Shown: piece by piece, positions 36,292 through 45,431 of the stretch | How positions within the stretch are numbered: the first letter of the stretch is position 1 | Layout of the letters: each line of letters begins with the position of its first letter | Assembly: GCF_001936595.1 (NCBI RefSeq) | Contig: NZ_MLBG01000014.1 | Location: 1-60,325 of the forward strand | DNA: 60,325 bases | Source of the DNA: Desulfovibrio sp. DV | GTDB lineage: Bacteria > Desulfobacterota > Desulfovibrionia > Desulfovibrionales > Desulfovibrionaceae | Direction of reading: 5' to 3' | The notes under the pieces: model-generated | The model's database searches: none | The model's input: only the letters and a program-made list of their open reading frames with translations | Told to the model about the DNA's origin: nothing | Translations under genes and position numbers: made by a program

Positions 36292-37557
36292 ATGCGCTAC
36301 GTTGTCGTCGGTTTGCACGCAGCCGGTCGCAGCGCCTGCCAGTGGCTTCGCAAGGTCAGTCAATCCGCCGAGATCATCGGCGTGGACCCCTCACCCCTGC
36401 CCGTGTATTCCCGCCCGCTCATCAGCTACGTCCTGGCCGGGGAAATGGACCAGCCGGGCATGTATGTGGCCGATGACGGCTTCTGGAACCGCCTGGGCGT
36501 CTCGGTCCTTGCGGACAAGGCCGTCAGCCTCGATGCCGGTCGCGGTCTGCTCCTCCTGGAATCGGGCAGGGAACTGGCCTACGACCGACTGCTGCTGGCC
36601 TGCGGCGCGCGGCCCCGCCCGGTAGAGTCCGCCGGGAATGCGGCCGGCGAGGTTTGCTGCTTCAGGGGCAGGCGCGATCTGGACAGGGTTCTGGCCCGGG
36701 TTCGACCGGGCGGGATGGCTGCGGTCCTTGGCGGCGGGCTGGTCGGTTTCAAGCTCACGATGGGGCTCCTCAAGCGCGGCATGCAGGTGGCGCTGCTTGT
36801 GACCTCGCCCCGTCCGCTGTCGCTCAACGTCGATGCCCATGTGGGCGAGTGGGTGGGGGAGCGCCTTAAAAACACGCCGGGCGTGACCCTTTTGACCAGC
36901 ACCTCGGTGGCGTCCATCGACAAGGGGACCGGCCGGCCGCTTCGGCTCACCCTGGACTCGGGCGCGACCCTGGATGTGGATCTGGTCGCGGCCGGCAAGG
37001 GGGTGCTGCCGAATACGCAGTGGCTGGCAGACAGCGGCCTGGAGTGCGATTACGGCGTGCTTGCGGACGCTTCCCTGCGGACGTCCGACGAGCGGGTGTA
37101 TGTCGCGGGCGATTTGGCCCAGGCCCCGGATATCGTGCACGGCGATCGCCGCACCAATGCCATCTGGCCGGTTGCGGTGGAGCAGGGGCGGGTGGCCGCG
37201 CTCAATATGGCCGGCCTCAAGGCGGGCTACGCCGGGAGTCTGGCCATGAACGCCATTCCGGTCTTCGGCTCGCGCATGATCTCGGTCGGGCTGGTCAACC
37301 CCTCCCTGACCCGGGGCTGCGACTTTGTGGATGTCGGCACGCCACGCGGCTCCTATCTCAAGCTGGTCTTTCGCGAGGATCGTCTGGTCGGCGCGGTGGG
37401 ACTGGACGCTCCCCCCCGGCTGGGGGAACTGGCCTTTGCCGTCAAACGCGGGCTTCGCCGCCGGGACATCCCGGCCGGCTGGCTGTCCAACGTCCAAAAC
37501 GCCGCGCCCCTGGCCGCACCCGGCGGCGCTCTGGCCGGAAACGCTCGTTTCGGTTGA
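36292..37557 (+). CDS. FAD/NAD(P)-dependent oxidoreductase of the CO dehydrogenase operon
   Basis: The 421-residue protein is like rubredoxin or nitrite reductase flavoproteins. The N-terminal FAD-binding fold reads VVVGLHAAGRSACQWL; the second Rossmann motif is AAVLGGGLVGFKLTMGLLKRG; the terminal FAD contact is VYVAGDLAQAPD. A C-terminal domain follows. Homologues often lie between cooC and cooS in anaerobes and are thought to link CO-derived electrons, through the ferredoxin-like protein, to NAD(P). No redox-active disulfide motif is visible. Confidence 0.85.
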   Translation: MRYVVVGLHAAGRSACQWLRKVSQSAEIIGVDPSPLPVYSRPLISYVLAGEMDQPGMYVADDGFWNRLGVSVLADKAVSLDAGRGLLLLESGRELAYDRLLLACGARPRPVESAGNAAGEVCCFRGRRDLDRVLARVRPGGMAAVLGGGLVGFKLTMGLLKRGMQVALLVTSPRPLSLNVDAHVGEWVGERLKNTPGVTLLTSTSVASIDKGTGRPLRLTLDSGATLDVDLVAAGKGVLPNTQWLADSGLECDYGVLADASLRTSDERVYVAGDLAQAPDIVHGDRRTNAIWPVAVEQGRVAALNMAGLKAGYAGSLAMNAIPVFGSRMISVGLVNPSLTRGCDFVDVGTPRGSYLKLVFREDRLVGAVGLDAPPRLGELAFAVKRGLRRRDIPAGWLSNVQNAAPLAAPGGALAGNARFG

Positions 37558-37604
37558 GTTGCGGCCGCCGCCCAGGCGGCCTGTCCGATCCGCAAGGAGG
37601 AACT

Positions 37605-38138
37605 ATGCTCAAAAAAACCGTCATCGTCCGGCCCGAACTGTGTGTGGGCTGCATGCAGTGCATGGTCCGATGCGCGCAGGCTCATTCCCAGTCCAAATCA
37701 CTGGCCTCGGCCATCCGTGAGGAAATCCTGGCCAAACCGCGCATTCATCTTGGCGTGGGGCCGGAAAAAAAACCCTTCCCCAACAAGTGCCGCCACTGCG
37801 AACCCGCCCCGTGTCAGGAAGCCTGCATGCCCTGGGCGATTCGCGACGATATCGCCGAGGGCCTTAAAATCGTGGACCCGACGCGGTGTATCGGTTGCGG
37901 CATGTGCGCCATGGCCTGCCCGTACTACGTCATCCGTTTCTATAAAGACGCAAACGCGCCGGAACGTCCGAGCGTGGCCGTCAAGTGCGACGGATGCCAT
38001 GAGCGCGTTGCGGCAGGGGCGGTCCCGGCCTGTGTTGCGGCCTGCAAGACAGGGGCGCTCACGTTTGACGAGGTGAACCTGTATCTCAAGCAAGGCACGA
38101 ACCGACTGGCCAACGCCGTTTACGGCGTCAAGGCCTGA
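37605..38138 (+). CDS. cooF: CooF-like four-cluster ferredoxin subunit
   Basis: This is a 177-residue polyferredoxin with sixteen Cys in four groups: CVGCMQCMVRC, CRHCEPAPCQEAC, CIGCGMCAMACP and CDGCHERVAAGAVPACVAAC. This fits four [4Fe-4S] clusters as in the HycB/CooF family. It probably carries electrons from CooS to the neighbouring flavoprotein. The ATG at 37605 follows AAGGAGG; the reading frame is open far upstream but overlaps the flavoprotein gene. It sits 16 bases before cooS. Confidence 0.9.
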   Translation: MLKKTVIVRPELCVGCMQCMVRCAQAHSQSKSLASAIREEILAKPRIHLGVGPEKKPFPNKCRHCEPAPCQEACMPWAIRDDIAEGLKIVDPTRCIGCGMCAMACPYYVIRFYKDANAPERPSVAVKCDGCHERVAAGAVPACVAACKTGALTFDEVNLYLKQGTNRLANAVYGVKA

Positions 38139-38154
38139 TCCCGCCGGAGGAACC

Positions 38155-40035
38155 ATGGGCAAGAGAGATTTGAGCGAATACTCCATCTGCAAGGACGCCC
38201 AGGCAATGATCGCCAAGGCCCGGGAGGACGGGGTCGAGACCGTCTGGGATCGCCTGCGGGAACAAGAGCCCCACTGCGGCTTTTGTGAACTCGGCCTGTC
38301 GTGCCGCAACTGCATCATGGGTCCCTGTCGCATCGACCCCTTCGGCAACGGTCCGCAACGCGGGGTCTGCGGCGCCGACGCCGACGTCGTGGTGGCCCGC
38401 AACTTCGGCCGCATGGTGGCTGCGGGGGCGGCAGCCCATTCGGACCACGGCCGCGACCTGATTGAGACGTTGCTCGCTGTTGGCGAGGGAAAAACCGCCG
38501 ACTACGGCATCCGCGACGAGGCCAAGCTGCGCCGCATAGCCGAGGAGGTCGGCCTGTCGGTTGCCGGCAAGGATGCCAAGGCTGTGGCGCTGGAACTGGC
38601 TGAACAGTTTTTTAACGACTTCGGCTGCCGGCGCGGTTCGATCTCCTTTATCGGCCGGGTTCCGGCCAAACGCCGCGAGCTCTGGGAGAAAGTGGGCATC
38701 ACCCCGCGCGGCGTCGACCGGGACGTGGTCGAGATGCTGCACCGCACCCACATGGGCGTGGACAACGACGCGGTGAACCTGTGCCTGCACGCCGCCAGGC
38801 TCTCGCTGGCCGACGGTTGGGCCGGGTCCATGATTGCCACCGAAGTCTCGGACATACTGTTCGGGACGCCGACGCCCAGGATGTCCAAGGTCAATCTCGG
38901 CGTCCTCAAGGCCGATCAGGTCAACATCCTGGTCCACGGCCACAGCCCCATCGTCTCGGAGATGATCCTGGCCGCCGTGCATGATCCGGCCCTGCTGGCC
39001 AAGGCCAAGGCGGCCGGAGCCCGGGGCATCAATCTGGCCGGCCTGTGCTGCACCGGCAACGAACTCCTCATGCGCCAGGGCATCCCCATGGCCGGCAACC
39101 ATCTCATGACCGAACTGGCCCTGGTCACCGGGGCGGTGGAAGTGGTGGTGGTTGACTACCAGTGCATCATGCCAAGCCTCGTGACCGTGGCCGGCTGCTA
39201 TCACAGCCGCATCGTCACCACCTCGCCCAAGGCCAAGTTCACCGGGGCGACCCACATCGAGTTCGATGTGCAAAACGCCCGGCAAAAAGCCGTGGAAGTG
39301 GTGGAACTGGCCATCGAACGTTTCACGGTGCGCGATGCGGGCCGGGTGGAGATCCCGGTCGAACCGGTGGAGGTCATGACCGGCTTTTCCAACGAAGCCG
39401 TGCTCGCCGCCCTGGGCGGCACGGCCGCGCCACTGATCGATGCCATCAAGGCCGGCAAGATTCGCGGGGCTGTCGGCATTGTCGGCTGCAACAACCCGAA
39501 GGTGAAGCAGGACTTTCAAAATTCCAATCTGATCCGGGAGTGCATCAAGCGCGACCTGCTGGTCCTGGTCACCGGCTGCGTCACCGTGTCCGCCGGCAAG
39601 CAGGGCCTTTTAATGCCGGCCGCCGCCGATCTGGCCGGTCCGGGCCTGTCCGAAGTCTGCAAGGCCCTGGGGATACCGCCGGTCCTGCATGTGGGCAGTT
39701 GCGTGGACAACTCCAGAATCATGCAGTTGTGCGGCATGTTGGCTACCGCTCTTGGCGTGGACATTTCGGATCTGCCGGTGGCTGCGGCCGCGCCGGAATG
39801 GTATTCGGAAAAAGCCGCCACCATTGGCCTGTACGCGGTGGCCAGCGGCATTTTTACCGTCCTCGGGCTGGCTCCGCCGATTCTCGGCAGCAAGCTCGTC
39901 ACCGATCTGGCCGTTTCGGGGCTGGAGGGTGTTGTGGGGGCGAGTTTTGCCGTGGAGGGCGACCCGGTCAAGGCTGCGGAGCTCATCGATGCCCGCATCC
40001 GCGCCAAGAGAACGGCCCTGGGCCTTACGCCCTAA
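38155..40035 (+). CDS. cooS: CooS: anaerobic carbon monoxide dehydrogenase catalytic subunit
   Basis: The 626-residue enzyme interconverts CO and CO2. N-terminal Cys residues at about 41 and 44 (HCGFC) are positioned for the D-cluster in the close CX2C form described for the Desulfovibrio vulgaris enzyme. Cys 50, 53 and 58 (LSCRNCIMGPC) belong to the B-cluster. C-cluster ligands are in VHGHSPIVSE, LCCTGNE, VGCNNPK, VTGCVTV and GSCVDNSR. A His/Lys proton relay fits the conserved pattern. The operon has cooC, a flavoprotein and a cooF-like gene but no hydrogenase and no cooA in the window, suggesting CO oxidation linked to NAD(P). Confidence 0.95.
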   Translation: MGKRDLSEYSICKDAQAMIAKAREDGVETVWDRLREQEPHCGFCELGLSCRNCIMGPCRIDPFGNGPQRGVCGADADVVVARNFGRMVAAGAAAHSDHGRDLIETLLAVGEGKTADYGIRDEAKLRRIAEEVGLSVAGKDAKAVALELAEQFFNDFGCRRGSISFIGRVPAKRRELWEKVGITPRGVDRDVVEMLHRTHMGVDNDAVNLCLHAARLSLADGWAGSMIATEVSDILFGTPTPRMSKVNLGVLKADQVNILVHGHSPIVSEMILAAVHDPALLAKAKAAGARGINLAGLCCTGNELLMRQGIPMAGNHLMTELALVTGAVEVVVVDYQCIMPSLVTVAGCYHSRIVTTSPKAKFTGATHIEFDVQNARQKAVEVVELAIERFTVRDAGRVEIPVEPVEVMTGFSNEAVLAALGGTAAPLIDAIKAGKIRGAVGIVGCNNPKVKQDFQNSNLIRECIKRDLLVLVTGCVTVSAGKQGLLMPAAADLAGPGLSEVCKALGIPPVLHVGSCVDNSRIMQLCGMLATALGVDISDLPVAAAAPEWYSEKAATIGLYAVASGIFTVLGLAPPILGSKLVTDLAVSGLEGVVGASFAVEGDPVKAAELIDARIRAKRTALGLTP

Positions 40036-40125
40036 GCGGCGGGAGCTCGCCCCGTCGCACCGATGGCCGGTTTCGGGCAGGGCTGTCTGCCCGCCTGGAC
40101 ACAGCGGCCCACAGGCAGTTCCCAG

Positions 40126-40157
40126 GCAAGAGGCCCCGCATCAGCGGGGTCTCTTGC
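40126..40157. terminator. Hairpin between the convergent cooS and PHP genes
   Basis: A 14-bp stem (one G-T wobble) with loop ATCA. It abuts the PHP stop codon and lies 90 bases after the cooS stop. There is no strong T tract, so it may act as a bidirectional terminator or an RNA-stabilising structure. Confidence 0.55.
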
Positions 40158-40792
40158 TATCGGGTATTTCCAGAGGCACGTGTCGCCATCGGGGCAGGGA
40201 GCGGGGGCATGACGTGCTCTTCGCAGCGGCCCTGGCGCAGGGCCGCGATGAAGTCCTGGCGGCAGTGTACCGGCGTGTGGAGGCGGGTGGCCATCCGGCC
40301 CAGTTCGTCCAGGCTGTGGGCATCGCTGCCGCCCAGGCCGACGACCTTCCGGCGTCGGACCAGGGCAAGGGCCTGTTCGTTGGCCGCAGCCGGGTTGCGG
40401 CCGTTGACCGCCTCGACCAGCCGGCAGGCGTTGGATGTGAGAACACTCTCCACAACGGTCCGCCCCGGCCGAAAGGGATGGGCGGCAACGGCCGCGCCTG
40501 CACCCAGATCGACAAGCGCAAGCAGGTCTTGGGCAGCAAGGCCCGGGGGCAGATGCTCAAACGGCCCGAAAACGAGAAAGTCGCCCTGGGGCGTTGTGTA
40601 TTCCATGCCCACAATCACGCACAGTCCATCAGCCTGCATCCCCTCGCGGACACGACTGCCCACAGCCATGGTCCCGTGATCCGTGATGCACACGCCGTCC
40701 AGGCCTCGACGCCGGGAGTGATTGAGGATATCAGAAAGTGCAAGATGGCTGCATGGAGAGATGTCGCTGTGCACGTGAATATCGAAGAGCAT
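40157..40792 (-). CDS. PHP-domain metal-dependent phosphoesterase
   Basis: The 211-residue protein opens with the PHP metal motif FDIHVHSDISPCS, followed by VCITDHGTM, AAHPFRPG and GSDAHSLDEL. These are the four conserved motifs of the trinuclear-metal PHP fold. The ATG at 40792 lies right before this motif. No fused polymerase or histidinol-phosphatase signature is visible. It is divergent from the phosphoglycerate mutase-like gene and convergent with cooS; function unknown beyond phosphoester hydrolysis. Confidence 0.82.
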   Translation of the reverse strand: MLFDIHVHSDISPCSHLALSDILNHSRRRGLDGVCITDHGTMAVGSRVREGMQADGLCVIVGMEYTTPQGDFLVFGPFEHLPPGLAAQDLLALVDLGAGAAVAAHPFRPGRTVVESVLTSNACRLVEAVNGRNPAAANEQALALVRRRKVVGLGGSDAHSLDELGRMATRLHTPVHCRQDFIAALRQGRCEEHVMPPLPAPMATRASGNTR

Positions 40793-40907
40793 AACATGAT
40801 TTTTAGAGGAAAGTCCGCGGTGTGACCAATACTGTTTTCCGATGCATCGTCCCGCGCCTGATAGGAATTGCCTATTTACACTGTAACTGTGCAGCATGGC
40901 AGGTCCT

Positions 40908-42275
40908 ATGCCCAGCAAATGCATATTGATCGTGCTCGACGGCCTTGGCGACCGGAGTTACGAGGCCCTGGGGGGCAGGACGCCGCTTGAGGCCGCCCGG
41001 ACGCCGACCCTGGACCGCATGGCCCGCGAAGGGGCCAACGGCCTGTTCCACGCCGGACTTCTCGGGCAGGCCCTGCCGAGCGAAAACGCCCATTTCGCCA
41101 TGTTCGGCTTTCCTGCCGCGGAATTTCCAGGCCGAGGGGCCATTGAGGCCCTTGGCGCCGGCGTCGATCTCAAGCCCGGGCAGGTTGCGGTCCTGGCCCA
41201 TTTCGTGTCGGCGGCAAATGACGCCGGGCGGCTGCGGGTGGTGCGGGACAAGGCCGGGCCGGCCGATGCCCAGGAGATTGCCGCCCTGCTTGAGGCGGTG
41301 AGCCTGTTTGAGGCCCAGGGCGTTGCCATCCGGCTGCACCACACCAACGGCCTCTTCGGCGTGCTGTCGCTTGCCGGCGAAGTTTCGCCGCACGTAACCG
41401 ATTCCAATCCCATGCGTGACGGCGTCTTCGCCTCCAGCATTCTCCCCCTGGACGCGGCCGGCGCAGACCCGGAGGAACTGATCCGGGCCAGACGTACGGC
41501 CCAGGCCCTGACGCACTACCTCGGATGGGTGCACCGCCGGCTTGAAGCCCATCCGCTCAAGGTAAAGCGCTTGGAGCAAGGACTCCCGGTCATAAATGGC
41601 CTGGTGACCCAACGGGCCGGGCAGCTGAAACCCGTCATTGCCTTTAGCGAGCGCTTCGGCCTGCGCGGCGCATCCATTGCCTCGGGAGTCCTGTTCCATG
41701 GGTTGGCGCGGCTGCTGGGCCTGACGCCCATACCTGTGGCCGATACGGCCGATCCCGGCCGTGACCTTGCCGGGCGTTTGCTCCTGGCGCATCAGGCTTT
41801 GCAGGATTTCGACTTCATCCACGTCCATACCAAGGCTCCGGATGAGGCGGCCCATCGCAAGGACCCGCTGGGCAAAAAAGCGGTCATCGAGTTGCTGGAT
41901 CAGGGGCTGGCCAAGGGGTTGGAGCCTTTCTGGGACGATCCGGAAGTGCTGCTCATCGTGACGGCGGACCACTCCACGCCAAGCGCCGGGCCGCTTATCC
42001 ATTCGGGAGAGGCCGTGCCGCTTGTCATGCGCGGTCGGGGCCAGCGGATCGACGGCGTGGCCTGCTTCGACGAAGTCTCGGCCGCAGCCGGCTGTCTGGG
42101 GCAGGTCCGTGGCCCGGAACTCATGCTGCTGGTGCTAAACGGCCTGGAGCTGGCCAAGCTCCAGGGCGTGATGGACACCCCGGCAGACCGGCCGTACTGG
42201 CCCGGACCGTATGCGCCTTTTGTCCTGCCGCCGCCTGAACCTGAGGGGCCGGGTCCCCAAGGAGAGGCGCCATGA
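40908..42275 (+). CDS. Archaeal-type cofactor-independent phosphoglycerate mutase-like enzyme
   Basis: This is a protein of about 455 residues of the alkaline-phosphatase superfamily. It begins MPSKCILIVLDGLGDRSY, with metal-binding Asp; the nucleophile region carries LPSENAHFAMFGF; later motifs are HVHTKAPDEAAHRKD and IVTADHSTPSAG. This pattern matches ApgM. It would interconvert 2- and 3-phosphoglycerate, or a related phosphonate or phosphate ester, since a separate core mutase may exist elsewhere. ATG 40896 four codons upstream is an alternative. It overlaps the next gene by ATGA, pointing to a coupled pair. Confidence 0.83.
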   Translation: MPSKCILIVLDGLGDRSYEALGGRTPLEAARTPTLDRMAREGANGLFHAGLLGQALPSENAHFAMFGFPAAEFPGRGAIEALGAGVDLKPGQVAVLAHFVSAANDAGRLRVVRDKAGPADAQEIAALLEAVSLFEAQGVAIRLHHTNGLFGVLSLAGEVSPHVTDSNPMRDGVFASSILPLDAAGADPEELIRARRTAQALTHYLGWVHRRLEAHPLKVKRLEQGLPVINGLVTQRAGQLKPVIAFSERFGLRGASIASGVLFHGLARLLGLTPIPVADTADPGRDLAGRLLLAHQALQDFDFIHVHTKAPDEAAHRKDPLGKKAVIELLDQGLAKGLEPFWDDPEVLLIVTADHSTPSAGPLIHSGEAVPLVMRGRGQRIDGVACFDEVSAAAGCLGQVRGPELMLLVLNGLELAKLQGVMDTPADRPYWPGPYAPFVLPPPEPEGPGPQGEAP

Positions 42276-42856
42276 GCGAAAAAGTGGCCCAGGCCGTGAT
42301 TCATGGCCGGTTTCAGGTGCTGCACAACGATCATCTCAAGTACCTGCTGGCGGGCAAGGCCCTGTGCGACCGGCTGGTGGTCGGCGTCACCAACCCCGAC
42401 CCGAGCCACACCCGGCATGATCCGGCCGACCCGTTGCGCAGCCTGGAGAGCTCCAATCCGCTGACCTATTTCGAGCGGGCCCAACTGCTGCACGCGGTCC
42501 TGGCCGAGGCCGGCCTTGGGCCGGAGGAATTTTTCGTTGTGCCTTTTCCCATCAATCTGCCGGAACTGTATCGCCACTACGTTCCGATGGATGCGCTGTT
42601 TTTGTTGACCATTTACGACGAGTGGGGACGGCGCAAGCTCGGGCGGTTTCAAAGCCTGGGGCTGCGTACGCGCGTCCTGTGGGAGGTCCCGCCCGAGGAC
42701 AAGGGCCTAAGCGCCACGGCCATTCGCCGCCGGATGGTTGCGGGCGAACCTTGGGAGGCTTTGGTCCCGCCGGCGGCGGCCCGGCTGCTGCGGGACTGGC
42801 GGGTGCCCGAGCGCCTGGCCGGGCAGGTCGGCGATGCCGTCAGGCTGTCGGGTTGA
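42272..42856 (+). CDS. NadM-like nucleotidyltransferase (NMN/NaMN adenylyltransferase family)
   Basis: This 194-residue Rossmann-like nucleotidyltransferase has the GRFQVLHNDHLKYLL motif (HxxH, the nucleotide-binding signature) near residue 12 and a C-terminal SATAIRRRM that matches the ISSTxIR motif. The YFERAQLLHAVL segment is typical of the archaeal NadM subtype. It probably adenylylates a mononucleotide; NMN is the family substrate. It overlaps the upstream mutase-like gene by 4 bases. Confidence 0.8.
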   Translation: MSEKVAQAVIHGRFQVLHNDHLKYLLAGKALCDRLVVGVTNPDPSHTRHDPADPLRSLESSNPLTYFERAQLLHAVLAEAGLGPEEFFVVPFPINLPELYRHYVPMDALFLLTIYDEWGRRKLGRFQSLGLRTRVLWEVPPEDKGLSATAIRRRMVAGEPWEALVPPAAARLLRDWRVPERLAGQVGDAVRLSG

Positions 42857-42962
42857 GCCGCCAGGCGGACTGGCCGCCGCCTTGGCACGCTTGTGGGTTG
42901 AGCCTTGCGCCGATGCCGCCGGGGCCGGCCGCGGAGGACCGTCCCCGGCGCAGCGCGTCAGG

Positions 42963-45431
42963 TCAGCGCCAGGACGTAAACCACTGATCCCGCAGGGCCT
43001 CCTCGGGCAGCAGCCAGACCGAGCGGTGGGCCGCGACCAGGGCGGCCGGGTCCTCGAGCAGGGCTGATTTTTCCGCCCGCGTCAGCCCCTGCGGCCCAAG
43101 GCGCACGGCCTTGTCCACAAGTTCCTGACGAACGGCCGCGTCTCCCCTGGAGGCCCGCGAGGGCCGGCCAAGCAGGCCAAGCCGGCGGCTGCAGGCCGCC
43201 GGATCGACCACGGCCAGGGCCACGCCGTGCTCCCGGGGGATGCCCAGCGGCCGGGAAGCCAGGGCGTTTCGTTCATGGAGGGCCGCCATCTCCGAGAGTT
43301 CGCGCGGCGTCTCCACTTCTTCAGGGATAAGCAGCAGCCCGAGGGTTTTGAGCCACCGCCCAAGGCCGGGCAGGCTGGTCACCACGGACAGGGGAATGGC
43401 CAGGAGCAACGGCCCGAAAATCGGGCACACCCACCAGAAGAACTCCCGGTTGTACAGATAGAGCGTGCCGGCCCACAGGGCGGCCAGCAGCGTGCCGCCA
43501 AGGTGGAAGCGCACCGCGTCGGACCAGGCCGTGGAGCGGTCGTCGCGCACTTGGCGCCCCCAGCCGGTCTCCCGGCCAAGCAGGGTGATGCTGACGAATT
43601 TGCTGTGAAAGAGCATCCGCACCGGAGCCAAAAGCGACGAGACGACCACCTCGATGACCATACTGGAAGCAAGTCTCCAGAATCCGCCGAAAAGCCGGCC
43701 GCGGCCTTTGACCAGGACCAGGAAGGCGGCAAACACCTTGGGCAGAAAGAGCAGCACGCCGGTGGTGGCCAACAGGCTTAAGGCCCACCATGGCTCCCAG
43801 ATCGGCCACTCGGGAAAAAGCGTGCGCGTCGGTGGAAAATAGGTGGGCGGGGTCAGGGACTCGATGATGGCCTCGGCCGTGGACACGGCCAGAAACAGGA
43901 ACCAGAGCAGGGCCGAGCCGTAGGCCATGACGCCGTTTAAAAAAAGGGCCCGGTGGACCGGAATGAAGCCGCGGGTGAAGACCAGCCGCAAGTGCTGCAT
44001 GTTGCCCTTGCACCAGCGCCGGTCCCGGGCCAGTTCGGCCAGCAGGTTGGGCGGTGCTTCCTCGTAGCTCCCGGGCAGGTCATAGGCCAGCCAGACACTC
44101 CAGCCGGCCCGGCGCATGAGCGCGGTCTCGACGAAATCGTGGCTGGAAATCTCGCCGCCCAGGGGCGGCTTGCCGGACAGCCGGGGCAGGGCGCAGTGGC
44201 GCATGAAGGGCCGGATGCGGATCAGCGCATTGTGCCCCCAGAACTGGGCGTCGCCCAGAAGCCAGAAGCTGAGGCCGGCAGAGAACATGGGGCCGTAGAG
44301 GTGGCTGGCGAACTGCTGCAGTCTGGCCAGAAAGGTCTCGCGTCCGACAATGGCCGGGACCGACTGCAGGATGCCCACCTCCCGCCGGGCTTCCATGACG
44401 GCCACCATGCGGGCGATGGTTTCGCCGCTCATGACGCTGTCGGCGTCCATGACCAGCATATAGACGTAGTTGGCCCCGAAGCGGCGGCAAAAGTCCGCGA
44501 TATTGCCGCTTTTCATCTTGGTGTTGACCCGGCGGCGGCGGTAGAAGATGCGGTCCTGCCCGTCCAGCCGCTCGCGCAGGCCGGCCCAGGCCGCCTCTTC
44601 TTCGGCCCAGGCTTCCGGGTCCCGGGTGTCGCTTAAGATGAAGAAGTCGTATTGGCCGATGTCGGCGTCGCGCGCAAGCGACCGGTAGACGGCTTCCATG
44701 CCGGCCGTGACCCGGTCCATATCCTCACCGTAGACCGGGAAGACAATGGCCGTGCGCGCATCCGGCCGGACCGGGGCATCCGACGGCTGGGGCCGGGTGA
44801 TGGCAAAACGGTCAAAGCGCAGGAGCAGGGTGAAAAAACCGACCATGGCCGTCCAGAAGCCGACGGAGATCCAGGCAAAGAGCATGGCGAAAACCACCAG
44901 CAGGACTTTCTCCAGGGCCGTGCCGCCTTCGTGGGGCAGAACCGAGGCCATGCGCAGGACGGCAAAGGCTGTCGGCACAAAGATGAGCAAGGCCAGGACC
45001 AGACGGCGACGGCCGGCCACCGTGCTCCAGGTCTGCGCCCTGTTCTCCTTTGGAGCCGTGGAGGGTTTGGGAGGCTGTCCCTCTTCAGGCGGTGGCGTTC
45101 CCACGGCCTTGGCCACAGCCTTGCGCCAGACCCGAAGGCCCATGGATTCCGGGGCCATGGGCGTGCGCAACAGGGGCGGGGTGGGGCGCAGGCCGGGATC
45201 GGGGCGCGGGGTATCCAGGCGCGCCATCAGATCGGCCATGGCCTGCCGGGTGGCCAGGGCAGTATCGTTTTCCCCCGGTGGGAGCCGGCCGATGGTGTCG
45301 AGGGCCGTCTTGAGCCGCGTCGCCTCCGGCAGGGGCAACCGGCGCAAATAGGCCATAAGCCGCGCGCCAAGCCCATCGAGCCAGGGTTTTTCCCGGTCGG
45401 GCTTGGACTGGGAATCCGCAGCCCGGCTCAT
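42963..45431 (-). CDS. opgH: OpgH/MdoH: periplasmic-glucan glucosyltransferase
   Basis: This 822-residue inner-membrane family 2 glucosyltransferase has TM segments near residues 140-220 and several more in the last third. The catalytic domain contains VYGEDMDRV, MLVMDADSVMSG (DxD), GGEISSHDFVETALM and the RDRRWCKGN form of the Q/RxxRW motif. It makes the linear beta-glucan backbone of osmoregulated periplasmic glucans. It overlaps the opgG stop by 4 bases and is the second gene of the pair. The N-terminal 130 residues are a low-complexity cytoplasmic extension. Confidence 0.92.
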   Translation of the reverse strand: MSRAADSQSKPDREKPWLDGLGARLMAYLRRLPLPEATRLKTALDTIGRLPPGENDTALATRQAMADLMARLDTPRPDPGLRPTPPLLRTPMAPESMGLRVWRKAVAKAVGTPPPEEGQPPKPSTAPKENRAQTWSTVAGRRRLVLALLIFVPTAFAVLRMASVLPHEGGTALEKVLLVVFAMLFAWISVGFWTAMVGFFTLLLRFDRFAITRPQPSDAPVRPDARTAIVFPVYGEDMDRVTAGMEAVYRSLARDADIGQYDFFILSDTRDPEAWAEEEAAWAGLRERLDGQDRIFYRRRRVNTKMKSGNIADFCRRFGANYVYMLVMDADSVMSGETIARMVAVMEARREVGILQSVPAIVGRETFLARLQQFASHLYGPMFSAGLSFWLLGDAQFWGHNALIRIRPFMRHCALPRLSGKPPLGGEISSHDFVETALMRRAGWSVWLAYDLPGSYEEAPPNLLAELARDRRWCKGNMQHLRLVFTRGFIPVHRALFLNGVMAYGSALLWFLFLAVSTAEAIIESLTPPTYFPPTRTLFPEWPIWEPWWALSLLATTGVLLFLPKVFAAFLVLVKGRGRLFGGFWRLASSMVIEVVVSSLLAPVRMLFHSKFVSITLLGRETGWGRQVRDDRSTAWSDAVRFHLGGTLLAALWAGTLYLYNREFFWWVCPIFGPLLLAIPLSVVTSLPGLGRWLKTLGLLLIPEEVETPRELSEMAALHERNALASRPLGIPREHGVALAVVDPAACSRRLGLLGRPSRASRGDAAVRQELVDKAVRLGPQGLTRAEKSALLEDPAALVAAHRSVWLLPEEALRDQWFTSWR

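Noticed and set aside
38128-39519. Long minus-strand open frame opposite cooS
   Set aside because: CooS is unambiguous; the antisense frame has no protein-like features.
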